This document shows, piece after piece, positions 1 through 8,270 of a stretch of 35,081 bases of DNA. The notes below the pieces were generated by a model. That model did no database searches. It saw nothing but the letters and a program-made list of their open reading frames with translations, and was not told where the DNA came from. A program made the translations under genes and the position numbers. Each line of letters begins with the position of its first letter. The stretch's first letter is position 1. Source of the stretch: Cohnella thermotolerans DSM 17683 (lineage in GTDB: Bacteria > Bacillota > Bacilli > Paenibacillales > Paenibacillaceae); contig NZ_AUCP01000063.1 in assembly GCF_000429825.1 (NCBI RefSeq), positions 1 to 35,081 on the forward strand, written 5' to 3'.

Positions 1-22
1 CCCCGCTGCGTGTCGCCGCACC

Positions 23-73
23 AAGGCCCAAAAGGGGCCTTGCCGACCCGCGCTTCCCCACAAAAAGCGCGGG
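23..73 (-). terminator. Possible terminator hairpins after the MFS gene
   Basis: Two inverted repeats lie just past the MFS stop codon: a 9-bp stem (47-55 with 65-73) and a 7-bp stem (23-29 with 35-41). Neither is followed by a clear T run on the minus strand, so termination is inferred only from position and stem strength. A third GCGCGGG copy at 79-85 could compete for pairing. Confidence 0.3.
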
Positions 74-90
74 CCCCAGCGCGGGTCCCC

Positions 91-1287
91 TCAGGACGTC
101 GCGGCCTCTTGCTTTTCTCTCTTCTCGGCATGCATCATGCCGCTAACAATAAACGTCGTTAAAGAAGCCAGAAAGCATCCAGCGGAGAACAGCCCGACGG
201 AGCCGTATCCGCCAAATTGCGCATATAGGATGCCCGCAAGCCAGGCTCCCGTAGTTGTCGCTGCGTTCATCGTCGAAGTCGCGAGGCTGGAGATCGTGCC
301 CCGGATCGAAGCGTTCAACCCGGTGAGTATGCCCACGACCAGCGGGAACAGAATCCCTAGCGCCGCAAAGAGAATGAGATAGACGCCTGTGGCGGCTCCA
401 GCCGAAGGGACATATGGCAGCAGAGCGTAAGCCGTGGCCAGGAAGATAAGCATCGACACCATCGTCCGAATCGGGCCCAGCTTCTTCACGGCATATCCGC
501 TAACCAGGCTTCCCAGCAAATTTCCGACCCCGAGGCCGATCATCACATACCCCGTCTGCCCGAGCGAGAGGCTGAAACGGTCGGATAGCCATTTCCCCAG
601 AAAAGCGAAGGCCGCATTGCTGCCCAAGTGGATGAAAAAGTACCCGAGGAACCCGCCCCGCGCTTTGGCGCTCGTCAGCAGGGGAACGTACCGGCCCAGC
701 AGCGATGTCCGCGATCCCGGCGCTTGCCTGGGCATCATATCCGGCACGTAGAAGAAAACGGACACCGCCAGAAGCAGCGCAATAGAACCGATAGCCCAGA
801 AAGGGATGGACCAGCGCAGTGCCGCGAGTCCGCTTCCGATCGGCACGCCGAGCGCTTGGGAGACAGCCAGTCCCGCGTAGGCGATCCCCATCATGCGCGG
901 AACTTTGGCCACAGGGAACAACGCCGGAATCGCGGCCCACACTTGCGGAGCGGCGAACGCCGCGCTGACGCCGGCCAGGAAGCGGAACAGGCACATGGTC
1001 CAGAAGCCGGAAGAGAGACCGCACAAGGCTGTCGAGAACGCGAAGAAGGTAAGTCCGGAGAACAAGACGTACTTCCGGTTCAAGCCGTCGGACAGCGGGC
1101 CGGCAATCAGCGCGAACAGAGCCGCGCCCAGCGTGTAGGCGCCCATCATCCAACCGGCGCGCTCGGTCGGCACATGGAACTGCGCCTGCAGCTCCGGGAT
1201 TAATGGAGAGATGAGGAACGTATCCGTTCCGATGACGAACATGATCAGGAACAGCAGAACGGTCAGCCGGGTAGTCGACGTCGTCAT
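91..1287 (-). CDS. MFS transporter, DHA1-type drug/sugar efflux
   Basis: A 398-residue protein with about 12 hydrophobic segments, the normal length for a major facilitator family exporter. The loop between segments 2 and 3 carries the family's motif A (GPLSDGLNRK, about residues 63-72), which gates proton-coupled transport. The start at 1287 is preceded by a GGAGG-type ribosome site on the minus strand. It is transcribed divergently from the WYL-type regulator at 1385, and a 9-bp inverted repeat in the 97-bp gap suggests that regulator controls it. The family is known for export of drugs, sugars or metabolites; the substrate cannot be read from sequence. The family call is secure and the exporter role is inferred. 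Confidence 0.9.
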   Translation of the reverse strand: MTTSTTRLTVLLFLIMFVIGTDTFLISPLIPELQAQFHVPTERAGWMMGAYTLGAALFALIAGPLSDGLNRKYVLFSGLTFFAFSTALCGLSSGFWTMCLFRFLAGVSAAFAAPQVWAAIPALFPVAKVPRMMGIAYAGLAVSQALGVPIGSGLAALRWSIPFWAIGSIALLLAVSVFFYVPDMMPRQAPGSRTSLLGRYVPLLTSAKARGGFLGYFFIHLGSNAAFAFLGKWLSDRFSLSLGQTGYVMIGLGVGNLLGSLVSGYAVKKLGPIRTMVSMLIFLATAYALLPYVPSAGAATGVYLILFAALGILFPLVVGILTGLNASIRGTISSLATSTMNAATTTGAWLAGILYAQFGGYGSVGLFSAGCFLASLTTFIVSGMMHAEKREKQEAATS

Positions 1288-1337
1288 AGCGATTGATTTC
1301 CTCCAATCGGTGATTTATGATCTGATCGTAACTTGGA

Positions 1338-1369
1338 TTTATGACAACTCTTGTCATAAACTTTATAAA
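1338..1369. promoter_or_regulatory. Operator-like inverted repeat between MFS and WYL genes
   Basis: TTTATGACA (1338-1346) and TGTCATAAA (1352-1360) form a perfect 9-bp inverted repeat with a 5-bp spacer. A further half-site TTTATGA lies at 1314-1320. On the plus strand the left arm contains ATGACA (1341-1346), 17 bp before TATAAA (1364-1369), a plausible sigma-A promoter lying across the repeat. Transcription from it would begin at about 1376 and clip the ribosome site of the regulator, so the true plus-strand start is uncertain. The repeat is seen directly; the operator role is inferred. Confidence 0.6.
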
Positions 1370-1384
1370 AAGGTGGAACGTCCC

Positions 1385-2335
1385 ATGTCCAAATCGAAGC
1401 GCTTGGTGGAGCTCATGATGACGGTGAACCGCAAGCGGAGATTCAAAGTGCGGGAGCTGGCGGAAGAATTCGGCGTCTCCGCGCGGACGATCATGCGGGA
1501 TCTGCAGGAGCTGAGCGAGCTGGGCGTTCCGCTCTATTCGGAAGTCGGGCCGCACGGGGGCTATCAAGTGGTGAGAGAGCGGGTGCTGCCGCCGATCGCG
1601 TTCACGGAAGAGGAGGCGGTCGCCATGTTCTTCGCCGTGAACGCGCTGCGCCATTATTCCTCGCTGCCGTTCGAAGCGGAATCCGCCTCGGCGCTCAGCA
1701 AGTTCTATCTCCATATGCCGGGGGACGTCCGCGACCGGATCGACAGCATGAAGAACCGGGTCGACTTCGTGACGCCGACAAGGCGGGGCGACGCCCCCTG
1801 CCTGGCCATTCTTCTCGACGCGGCCGTCCGCCAGAAGGTGCTCGTCGTCGAATACGAGTCCAAGGAGGAGGGGGCGACGAGCCGCCGGATTCAGCCGGTC
1901 TGCATTTACGCGAACAACGGGCTGTGGTATTGCACGGCCTACTGCTTCCTGCGCCAAGGCTTCCGCGTGTTCCGGTGCGACCGGATTCGCGAGGCGGCAT
2001 ACGACGAATCCGGCACGGAACCGCTCGATCTCGGCGACGTCGGCCTCAGCAGGCGGGATGCCGCCGAACCGAGGGAGCCCGTCCGGCTCCGCGCGGAGCT
2101 GACCCGGGCCGGCGTCCAGCGCTGCGAAGGCGAGCTGTGGATCGGTTCGATGCTGCACGTACTTGAGGACGGAAGCGGAACGATCGATCGGGACGTGCCG
2201 CGCGGCGACATCCCCTTCTTCGCGGAGTTCTTCATCGGATTGGGGAAGGAAGCGACCGTGCGCGGACCGGCGGAGCTGACGGCTGCCATCCGGCGAACGC
2301 TGGCCGAGCTGATGGATCGGTATCGGGAAGATTGA
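1385..2335 (+). CDS. HTH/WYL-domain transcriptional regulator (YafY family)
   Basis: A 316-residue regulator. Residues 1-60 form a DeoR-like helix-turn-helix (RELAEEFGVSARTIMRDL), and a WYL domain covers about 135-220, with the signature read here as WYC (LWYCTAYC) followed by FRVFRCDRI. A WCX-type C-terminal region follows. WYL domains usually sense small ligands or nucleic acid. The open frame runs further upstream, but the ATG at 1385 has AAGGTGG 8 bp before it and matches the usual family N-terminus, so it is preferred. It is divergent from the MFS exporter and probably controls it and itself. No terminator is visible before the next gene's promoter region. Confidence 0.88.
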   Translation: MSKSKRLVELMMTVNRKRRFKVRELAEEFGVSARTIMRDLQELSELGVPLYSEVGPHGGYQVVRERVLPPIAFTEEEAVAMFFAVNALRHYSSLPFEAESASALSKFYLHMPGDVRDRIDSMKNRVDFVTPTRRGDAPCLAILLDAAVRQKVLVVEYESKEEGATSRRIQPVCIYANNGLWYCTAYCFLRQGFRVFRCDRIREAAYDESGTEPLDLGDVGLSRRDAAEPREPVRLRAELTRAGVQRCEGELWIGSMLHVLEDGSGTIDRDVPRGDIPFFAEFFIGLGKEATVRGPAELTAAIRRTLAELMDRYRED

Positions 2336-2355
2336 TTCCCGAACCGGGCCCGTCA

Positions 2356-2420
2356 TGTCCCGATTCTATAAAAACGAGTCGCTTCCCGATAAATACGCGG
2401 ATGGCCCGCACGAGTATAAT
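2356..2420 (+). promoter_or_regulatory. AraC-type tandem operator and promoter, copy A
   Basis: Half-site 1 (2356-2376) reads TGTC-N7-TATAAAAACG and half-site 2 (2377-2397) reads AGTC-N7-GATAAATACG. A 17-bp gap leads to TATAAT at 2415-2420. The -35 position (2392-2397) is poor and falls inside half-site 2, as expected for an activator-dependent promoter. The same layout recurs at 4086, 7211 and 17061. Confidence 0.8.
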
Positions 2421-2429
2421 GAGACGTGT

Positions 2430-2443
2430 TGAGAGCGTTTGCA
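2430..2443 (+). promoter_or_regulatory. cre-like site (weak)
   Basis: TGAGAGCGTTTGCA matches the CcpA consensus TGWAANCGNTNWCA except at two positions. It lies 9 bp after the -10 hexamer of promoter A, a position where CcpA would repress. The call is weaker than for the sites at 4151 and 7288. Confidence 0.4.
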
Positions 2444-2469
2444 AAAAGACGGGAAGGGGCGGGGATTCC

Positions 2470-3972
2470 ATGTCGATGGGGAGGTTGAAGGTCGATCCGA
2501 TCTTCTCGGATCGGATGGTGCTGCAGAGAAACGTTAAGGTTCCGGTCTGGGGAACGGGAACGGACGGCGAACGAATCGAGGTCGAATGCCGCGGCATCCG
2601 CGCGGAGACCGTCGTGTCGGACGGCCGATGGTTCGCGACGCTTCCGCCGATGGAAGCGGGAGGTCCCTTCGTGCTGACCGTCCGGTCGGACAGCGGGGCC
2701 GTATCGTCGTTCGAAGACGTCCGGTTCGGCGACGTATGGCTGGCCGGCGGGCAATCCAACATGGCATGGCCGCTCAAGGATGCCGCCGATGCCGAGGCGG
2801 AGATCGCCCGGGCGGACGATCCGGGGCTGCGCTATTACGAGGTTCCGAAAGTCGCCTACGAGGACGGAAGCGAGCCGGAATCGTCCTGGCGCGTCTGCCG
2901 GCCCGACAACGCCGGCGATTTCTCGGCGGTGGCCTATCATTTCGCCAGGCGATTGCGCCGGGAGCTGGACGTTCCGATCGGCATCGTCGGCTGCAACTTC
3001 GGGGCGACGTCGGCCGCGTGCTGGATGGCGGAGGAGCGTCTCCGCGGGGATGCCGTGCTGCGCGTCTACTTGGACGAGTACGAGGAGCAGGTGCGGGATT
3101 TCGATTGGGCGGCGTACGAGCGCGAAGAGAAGCGGTTCCAGGACGACTTCGCGGCTTATATGGCAAGAGCCGAAGCGGGGAAGACGGGGGACGAGCTCGG
3201 CGTTCTCCCGTGGCCCCCGCCCATGAGTCCGCGCAGCTTCATGCGCCCGAACGGCTTGTACGGGACGATGCTGCGGAAGGCCGTTCCGTACGGGATCAAG
3301 GGATTCATCTATTATCAAGGTGAGGCCGACGCCCCGAAGGCGGCGCTCTACGACAAGCTGCTGGAAGCGCTCATCGCGAATTGGCGGTCGGACTGGGGCG
3401 ACGAGAGCTTGCCGTTCCTGTTCGTCCAGTTGGCCGCGTTCGGCTGCGACGGGAATCCCGGCGGGGAAGATTGGGCGCTGCTTCGCGAGTCTCAGTTCCT
3501 CGTGTCGGAGCGGGTGCCGAATACGGGCATGGCCGTCAGCCTGGATTGCGGGGAGGAGCACGACATTCACCCGAAGGACAAGAAGACGGTCGGGGAACGG
3601 CTCGCGCTCGTTGCCCTGGAGCGGGTGTACGGACGCGATGTCCAAAGCTCGGGTCCGGTCTGGAAGGGCATGAAGACGGACGGGGACCGCGCCGTGCTCG
3701 AATTCGCGTTCGCCGGCGAGCGTCTGGTCGCGAGGGGCGGGGGCGAGCTGAAGGGATTCGAGGCGGCCGGCGCCGACGGGGAATACGTGCCCGCCCTGGC
3801 CGAGATCGACGGCGACAAGGTCGTCGTCCGGGCCCCCGGCGTGCCGATACCGGCTCGCGTTCGGTACGGTTGGGCGAACTACACGGAAGCCAACCTGGCG
3901 AACGCGTCGGGGTTGCCGGCCGTGCCGTTCCGAACCGACCGCCCGGGAAGGGGCGAACGGCCTACGTCATAG
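2470..3972 (+). CDS. Sialate O-acetylesterase-like SGNH esterase
   Basis: A 500-residue protein with the SGNH-hydrolase fold typical of sialate O-acetylesterases. The block I motif GGQSNM places the nucleophile at Ser96, and a block V DxHP motif gives Asp365 and His367 (HDIHPKDK). A beta-rich N-terminal domain (about 1-90) precedes the catalytic part, as is usual in the family. The frame is open further upstream, but ATG 2470 follows a GAAGGGG ribosome site and fits the family start. There is no signal peptide, so it is cytoplasmic, unlike many homologues. It is monocistronic, between promoter A and a strong terminator. It probably removes acetyl groups from an imported glycan. The exact substrate is unknown and need not be sialic acid, since no sialic acid pathway is present here. 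Confidence 0.85.
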   Translation: MSMGRLKVDPIFSDRMVLQRNVKVPVWGTGTDGERIEVECRGIRAETVVSDGRWFATLPPMEAGGPFVLTVRSDSGAVSSFEDVRFGDVWLAGGQSNMAWPLKDAADAEAEIARADDPGLRYYEVPKVAYEDGSEPESSWRVCRPDNAGDFSAVAYHFARRLRRELDVPIGIVGCNFGATSAACWMAEERLRGDAVLRVYLDEYEEQVRDFDWAAYEREEKRFQDDFAAYMARAEAGKTGDELGVLPWPPPMSPRSFMRPNGLYGTMLRKAVPYGIKGFIYYQGEADAPKAALYDKLLEALIANWRSDWGDESLPFLFVQLAAFGCDGNPGGEDWALLRESQFLVSERVPNTGMAVSLDCGEEHDIHPKDKKTVGERLALVALERVYGRDVQSSGPVWKGMKTDGDRAVLEFAFAGERLVARGGGELKGFEAAGADGEYVPALAEIDGDKVVVRAPGVPIPARVRYGWANYTEANLANASGLPAVPFRTDRPGRGERPTS

Positions 3973-3984
3973 GCAGTCAAACAA

Positions 3985-4033
3985 GCCGATTGCGGAAGGT
4001 GCCGGAGGGGCGCCGCTTCGCAGTCGGTTTTTT
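3985..4033 (+). terminator. Rho-independent terminator
   Basis: A long GC-rich stem (left arm starting GCCGATTGCG at 3985, right arm ending CGCAGTCGGT at 4028) with one wobble and a short loop, directly followed by a run of T (to 4033). It ends the esterase transcript and isolates the next gene. Confidence 0.85.
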
Positions 4034-4085
4034 GGCATGAACGGGGGATGTATCGATCCCCGCAGCCGGCGGCGCTCGGAAGGCG

Positions 4086-4151
4086 TGTCTCCATTTTGTA
4101 AAAACGTGGCCCTCCGTTGAAAAGACAGAAAGAAAATCCATTCTTTAAAAT
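4086..4151 (+). promoter_or_regulatory. AraC-type tandem operator and promoter, copy D
   Basis: Half-site 1 (4086-4106) is TGTC-N7-TGTAAAAACG and half-site 2 (4107-4127) is TGGC-N7-TGAAAAGACA. The -10 is either TTAAAA (4145-4150, same 17-bp gap as the other copies) or TAAAAT (4146-4151, gap of 18). This is the most degenerate of the four copies. Confidence 0.7.
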
Positions 4152-4164
4152 GAAAGCGTTTACC
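4151..4164 (+). promoter_or_regulatory. cre site (catabolite repression)
   Basis: TGAAAGCGTTTACC matches the CcpA consensus TGWAANCGNTNWCA at all but the last position. It overlaps the end of the -10 region and the likely transcription start, where CcpA binding would block initiation when preferred sugars are present. Confidence 0.65.
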
Positions 4165-4195
4165 AAAATGGAGGTTGACGACGAGGAGGAGAGGT

Positions 4196-7093
4196 ATGAA
4201 TAAACCGATGAGAACAGGGTTCGCGGCAAGCCTGGCTTTCGCGCTGCTGACGGCATTCGCCGTTCCGGCTTCCGCACTGCCTGACGACGGCGGAGTGGGC
4301 GGCGATGCGCCGCCGGCCGGGGCGGACGCGGGATTGCCCGCTCAAGCGTCCGCGCTCCGCCATCCGGCGGCCTACAGCGAGCAGCTTCTGCTGAAGCCCG
4401 TCGCTGTAACCGCCGGCAGCGAAGCGCCGGGACACGAAGCGGCGAACGCCGCGAACAACTCCGGCATGTCCGGCTTTTTCGGGCCGCTGGAGACCCATGG
4501 GAACGACGGGGACGGAGCGGGCATGTGGCGAACCGGGGCCAACCCGGGCGCGGACAACTGGATTCAGCTGGACTTGGGCGCCGTCTATCCGCTCGGGAAG
4601 ATGCTCGTCTGGAATTACAATCAGCCGGGCGAGACGGACAAAGGCGTCAAAAACGCCCGCATCCAATATTCGGCGGACGGTGTCGCGTGGACGACGCTCG
4701 GAGGAGCGGGAAGAACCGTTCATTTCAAGCAAGCTTCGGGAACGGCGGACGAGAAGGCGAGCAACTGGCAAGCGCCGATCGACTTCGCCGGAGCGCCCGC
4801 CCGCTACATTCGCCTGGCTCCCGACGCCAAGGCGAACATCGGGAACTGGGGAGACAGCGGAACCGACGGACCGTCGTTCGGGCTGAGCGAGATCCGGATA
4901 TACCGGTTCTCAAATCCGGTGGGCGCCGGCGGGCAGATGATCGCGGTCGCGCAAGTGTCGGCGGACAGCGAGAGCGAAGGTTCGCCGGCCCTTAACGCCG
5001 TGAACAATCTCGGCATGACTGGTTCTACCGCGAAGACCGACACGCACGACCGTTCCGGCGGCTGGCTGTCGGCGGCCGATCCGGCTCCGGGCGGCGGGAT
5101 CCAATTTGATCTCGGCGGCACGTATCCGCTCGGGGAGATGCAGGTCTGGAACTACAACGGACCGGAAGGCCCGTTGCTGGGCATCCAGTGGGCGAAAGTG
5201 AGCTTCTCGCTCGACGGGATCAACTGGACCGGGACGAACGGAGGCGAGCCCTGCCGGTTCGCCCCGGCGAACGGGGAAGAAAGCGAAGCGGCGACCAATC
5301 TCGAGGGAAGCGGCAACCCGGTCGAGTTCGGAGGCGCGAGCGCCCGCTACGTCCGAATCGAACCCAGCGCGGAAGCGGACCGGCCCGGCAGTTGGGGAGG
5401 TTCGGACGGAGGCGACGCGAGGTACGGGCTTAGCCAGGTCCGCTTCTACAGCGCCTCCGGCATCGTGGTCGAGCCCGCCCCGGATTGGACGTCGCTGTTC
5501 ACCCGGACGGAGGGATGGACCGGCTCCGACGGCATCTATTCGCTCGCGTACGACGGCTACGATGCGACGGGCAAAGCGAAGCGAACCGACACGTTGTTCT
5601 TGTTCAGCGATACGTTCACGGGCAGCGTCGATCCCGTTACCAAAGCCCGCACGCTGGAGGGCTATTATAACAACACGCTGGCTACGCTCCAAGGAAGCGC
5701 GCCCGATCCCGCCAACATCCGGTTTCTGTGGGGCTCGGACGGCACCGGCCGGGATTTCCGCAGCCTTTTCGAACCGTCTACGCCTTACGCCTACACGGGA
5801 ACGGTGGCGGCCAACACCGTGAACGAAGCGGCCGGAATGTCCCCCGCAGCCGCATCGGCTTCACCGGCCGACATCGCGCCGCCCGGGCCGTCGGATACGC
5901 ACGACAACGACAAGGACGGCAAGACGATGTGGCTGACCGCCGACGATCCGGGCGACGACAACTGGATCAAGTTCGACTTGTCCGCTTCCTACCGGCTCGG
6001 CAAGATGCCTGTCTGGAACTACAACCAGTTCGATCCGGACCATCCGGACATTCCATACGCCGACCGCGGGCTGAAGAACGCCCGAATCTACTATTCGAAC
6101 GACGACGAGCATTATACGGAGCTGGAGGGCCCGTTCCAATTCGCCAAGGCGACCGGAGATCCGAAGCTGGCCGCGACGAATCTCGTCGGGGGAGGCGTCG
6201 TCGATTTCGGCGGGGCCGAGGCGAGGTATGTCAAGATCGTGCCGAACGCGGCGCCCGGGGACGGCAACTGGGGCGGCACGACCGGAAGCGAAGCGATGTT
6301 CGGGCTTAGCCACGTCCGGTTCTACGATGCTTCGGGCGAGCTTCTCCGCTACGTCTCGGCTTCGGCCGGAAGCGAGAAGGACGCCGTGCCGGCCGGCAAT
6401 TGGTACTGGCTGCAAGACGGTCTCTCGCTGAACGGCCAATTCTATGCTTTCCCGCTGAACATGGCGCCCGATCCGACCCAGCCGCCCGGATGGCAGTTCA
6501 AGGTGGCGGGCGTGTCCATGGTTAAGCTGCCTAACCGCAACGGGCCCGATCTGGCCCATATGACGCAGATCGATACGCCGCTGTATTATCACACCTCGAT
6601 CGGCGGCTGGCCGCTCAGCTACACGTTCGGCGCGGGCGTCATGCCCAATACGGCGGAAGCCGGCGCGCCCGATCCGGACGGGTACGTGTACGTCTACGGC
6701 TATCGGGATTACGCCTTCGAGCGGCTGCCGACGGTCGCCCGGGTCAAAGCCGAGGACTTCGAACGGTTCAACGAGTGGCGTTTCTGGGCGGGTCCCGACA
6801 AGGGCTGGACGCGCAACATCGAGGAGAGCGCTCCGCTGCTCAGCGGCGCCAGCGTGTCGGCGGAGTTCAGCGTGACGCCGATGAAGGGCGGACCGTTCGA
6901 CGGGAAGTACTTGCTCGTGTTCGAGAAGGATACGCTCAGCCACTACATGACTTACAGCGTCGGCGACAGTCCGACGGGCCCGTTCGGCGCCTTGTTCCGT
7001 TCTACTACGCGCCGGAAGCCTCGCTGGGCCCAAGCGTCACCACCTACAACGCCAAAGCGCATCCGCACCTGTCGGACGCCGGGGAACTGCTGA
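4196..7093 (+). CDS. Secreted triple-discoidin DUF4185/DUF5005-like protein, frameshifted near its end
   Basis: An exported protein with signal peptide (residues 1-27, cleavage after VPASA). Discoidin-like (F5/8 type C) domains cover about 62-238 and 245-421. A probable beta-propeller domain starts at about 430 (GWTGSDGIYS, LFLFSDTF) and is split by a third discoidin domain at about 533-725 before resuming (YWLQDGLSLNG). The cytoplasmic paralogue at 10564 has the same propeller uninterrupted. Reading in frame stops at 7093 after 965 residues, but the family C-terminus (TYNAKAHPHLS, ITYNVNTSDEQ) continues in the -1 frame to 7188, so one base seems missing at 6988-6997; the repaired protein would have 997 residues. 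ATG 4196 follows GAGGAGGAGAGG. It probably binds or cuts extracellular glycan; no activity can be assigned. The DUF names are recalled, not searched. Confidence 0.8.
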   Translation: MNKPMRTGFAASLAFALLTAFAVPASALPDDGGVGGDAPPAGADAGLPAQASALRHPAAYSEQLLLKPVAVTAGSEAPGHEAANAANNSGMSGFFGPLETHGNDGDGAGMWRTGANPGADNWIQLDLGAVYPLGKMLVWNYNQPGETDKGVKNARIQYSADGVAWTTLGGAGRTVHFKQASGTADEKASNWQAPIDFAGAPARYIRLAPDAKANIGNWGDSGTDGPSFGLSEIRIYRFSNPVGAGGQMIAVAQVSADSESEGSPALNAVNNLGMTGSTAKTDTHDRSGGWLSAADPAPGGGIQFDLGGTYPLGEMQVWNYNGPEGPLLGIQWAKVSFSLDGINWTGTNGGEPCRFAPANGEESEAATNLEGSGNPVEFGGASARYVRIEPSAEADRPGSWGGSDGGDARYGLSQVRFYSASGIVVEPAPDWTSLFTRTEGWTGSDGIYSLAYDGYDATGKAKRTDTLFLFSDTFTGSVDPVTKARTLEGYYNNTLATLQGSAPDPANIRFLWGSDGTGRDFRSLFEPSTPYAYTGTVAANTVNEAAGMSPAAASASPADIAPPGPSDTHDNDKDGKTMWLTADDPGDDNWIKFDLSASYRLGKMPVWNYNQFDPDHPDIPYADRGLKNARIYYSNDDEHYTELEGPFQFAKATGDPKLAATNLVGGGVVDFGGAEARYVKIVPNAAPGDGNWGGTTGSEAMFGLSHVRFYDASGELLRYVSASAGSEKDAVPAGNWYWLQDGLSLNGQFYAFPLNMAPDPTQPPGWQFKVAGVSMVKLPNRNGPDLAHMTQIDTPLYYHTSIGGWPLSYTFGAGVMPNTAEAGAPDPDGYVYVYGYRDYAFERLPTVARVKAEDFERFNEWRFWAGPDKGWTRNIEESAPLLSGASVSAEFSVTPMKGGPFDGKYLLVFEKDTLSHYMTYSVGDSPTGPFGALFRSTTRRKPRWAQASPPTTPKRIRTCRTPGNC

Positions 7094-7188
7094 TCACCTA
7101 TAACGTCAATACCTCGGACGAGCAGGCGCATCTAAACGACGGAACGATCTACCATCCGCGCTGGCTGCGCATGCGCTGGATCCCTTAA
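6998..7188 (+). other. Displaced C-terminal coding tail of the gene at 4196
   Basis: In the frame one base back from the main reading frame, this stretch encodes the C-terminus (APEASLGPSVTTYNAKAHPH onward) that aligns with the end of the paralogue at 10564 (SYNAKAHPHLSAPGELLASY). A stop occurs at 7186-7188. It has no ribosome site of its own and makes sense only as the rest of the upstream gene. Confidence 0.8.
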
Positions 7189-7210
7189 GAGCGCGGGAAC
7201 GGACCGGCGA

Positions 7211-7275
7211 TGTCCCAAAATTATAAAAACGCGACGCTTAAACAAAAAGACGAGGCCGGCGGGCGAACGTATAAT
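7211..7275 (+). promoter_or_regulatory. AraC-type tandem operator and promoter, copy B
   Basis: Half-site 1 (7211-7231) is TGTC-N7-TATAAAAACG and half-site 2 (7232-7252) is CGAC-N7-CAAAAAGACG. After 17 bp comes TATAAT (7270-7275). Every spacing is identical to copy A. It drives the operon running from 7324 to the terminator at 15648. Confidence 0.8.
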
Positions 7276-7287
7276 GAAGGTGTTGAT

Positions 7288-7301
7288 TGTAAACGGATAC
7301 A
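7288..7301 (+). promoter_or_regulatory. cre site (catabolite repression)
   Basis: TGTAAACGGATACA matches the CcpA consensus except for one position (A for T at position 10). It lies 12 bp after the -10 hexamer of promoter B, inside the leader of the transporter/mannosidase operon, consistent with glucose repression. Confidence 0.6.
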
Positions 7302-7323
7302 AACGGGATGGGAGAGTAGAAAT

Positions 7324-8160
7324 ATGGCCTTGAGATCGAACGCGCTGTTCCATCGAATTGCGGTGTACGCCTTGCTTCTGCTGGGAAGCGCCGCGTTTAT
7401 CCTGCCCCTCGTCTGGCTGTTGTCCACGTCGCTTAAAGGGGACACCGGACTGTTCGATATCCCCCCCAAGTGGATCCCGGACCCGTTCCACTGGGACAAC
7501 TACAAGAAAGCGGTTCAATCGTTCCCGTTCTTGCGCTATACGTGGAACACCGTGTTCATTACGGTCATGTGCATGATCGGCTCCATGCTGTCCTCGTCGT
7601 TCGTCGCCTACGCTTTCGCCCGATTGCGCTGGCCCGGGCGGGACGTCTGGTTCGTCGTGCTCCTCGCCACGATGATGCTGCCTTCCCAGGTGACGATGAT
7701 TCCGCTGTTCATCCTGTTCAAAGAGCTGGGCTGGGTCAACACCTATCTGCCGCTCATCGTGCCGTTTTTCTTCGGCAGCGCCTTTTACATTTTTCTGATG
7801 CGCCAATTTTTCATGACGATTCCGAAGGAATTGAGCGAGGCGGCCAAAATCGACGGCTGCACGGAAGTGTACACCTGGTGGAAAATTTTCATGCCGCTGT
7901 CCAAACCTGCGCTCGCCACGCTCGGCATCTTCACGTTTACGCTCGTCTGGAACGATTTTCAGGGGCCGCTGATTTACTTGAACGATCCGAACAAATTCAC
8001 GCTGATGCTGGGCCTCCGCAGCTTCCAGCAGCAATACGGCACGCGCTGGAACGTCATGATGGCCGCGTCCCTGCTCGTCATGCTGCCCACGCTGGTCCTG
8101 TTCTTCTCCTTCCAGCGCTACTTCATCGAAGGCGTAACGCTGACCGGCGTGAAGGGATGA
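7324..8160 (+). CDS. Sugar ABC transporter permease, MalG type
   Basis: A 278-residue inner-membrane permease with about six transmembrane segments and the cytoplasmic EAA loop (EAAKIDGCTEVYTWWKIFMP, about residues 178-197) that docks onto the ATPase. Length and C-terminus (VTLTGVKG) are typical of the MalG/CUT1 family. The start at 7324 follows a GGGAGAG ribosome site; the longer open frame upstream runs through the promoter and is not used. It is the first gene of the operon, and the binding protein and partner permease lie downstream, a less usual order. No ATPase gene is nearby, so a shared MsmX-type ATPase elsewhere in the genome is likely. The substrate is inferred from the mannosidase to be a mannose-containing oligosaccharide. 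Confidence 0.93.
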   Translation: MALRSNALFHRIAVYALLLLGSAAFILPLVWLLSTSLKGDTGLFDIPPKWIPDPFHWDNYKKAVQSFPFLRYTWNTVFITVMCMIGSMLSSSFVAYAFARLRWPGRDVWFVVLLATMMLPSQVTMIPLFILFKELGWVNTYLPLIVPFFFGSAFYIFLMRQFFMTIPKELSEAAKIDGCTEVYTWWKIFMPLSKPALATLGIFTFTLVWNDFQGPLIYLNDPNKFTLMLGLRSFQQQYGTRWNVMMAASLLVMLPTLVLFFSFQRYFIEGVTLTGVKG

Positions 8161-8270
8161 CGGCGCGCCATGACCGGAGAGGGGGGATGCCGCCCTTGCG
8201 GCCGACGGCTTGACCTTGAGGTACGGAACATCCGCTAAACGAAACCCTGAAACGGGAGGTCAAACAAAAG

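Noticed and set aside
500..2356. A 618-codon open frame on the minus strand
   Set aside because: It lies antisense across the real MFS and WYL genes; the translation is Arg/Pro/His-rich with no family motifs, as expected for shadow frames in high-GC DNA.
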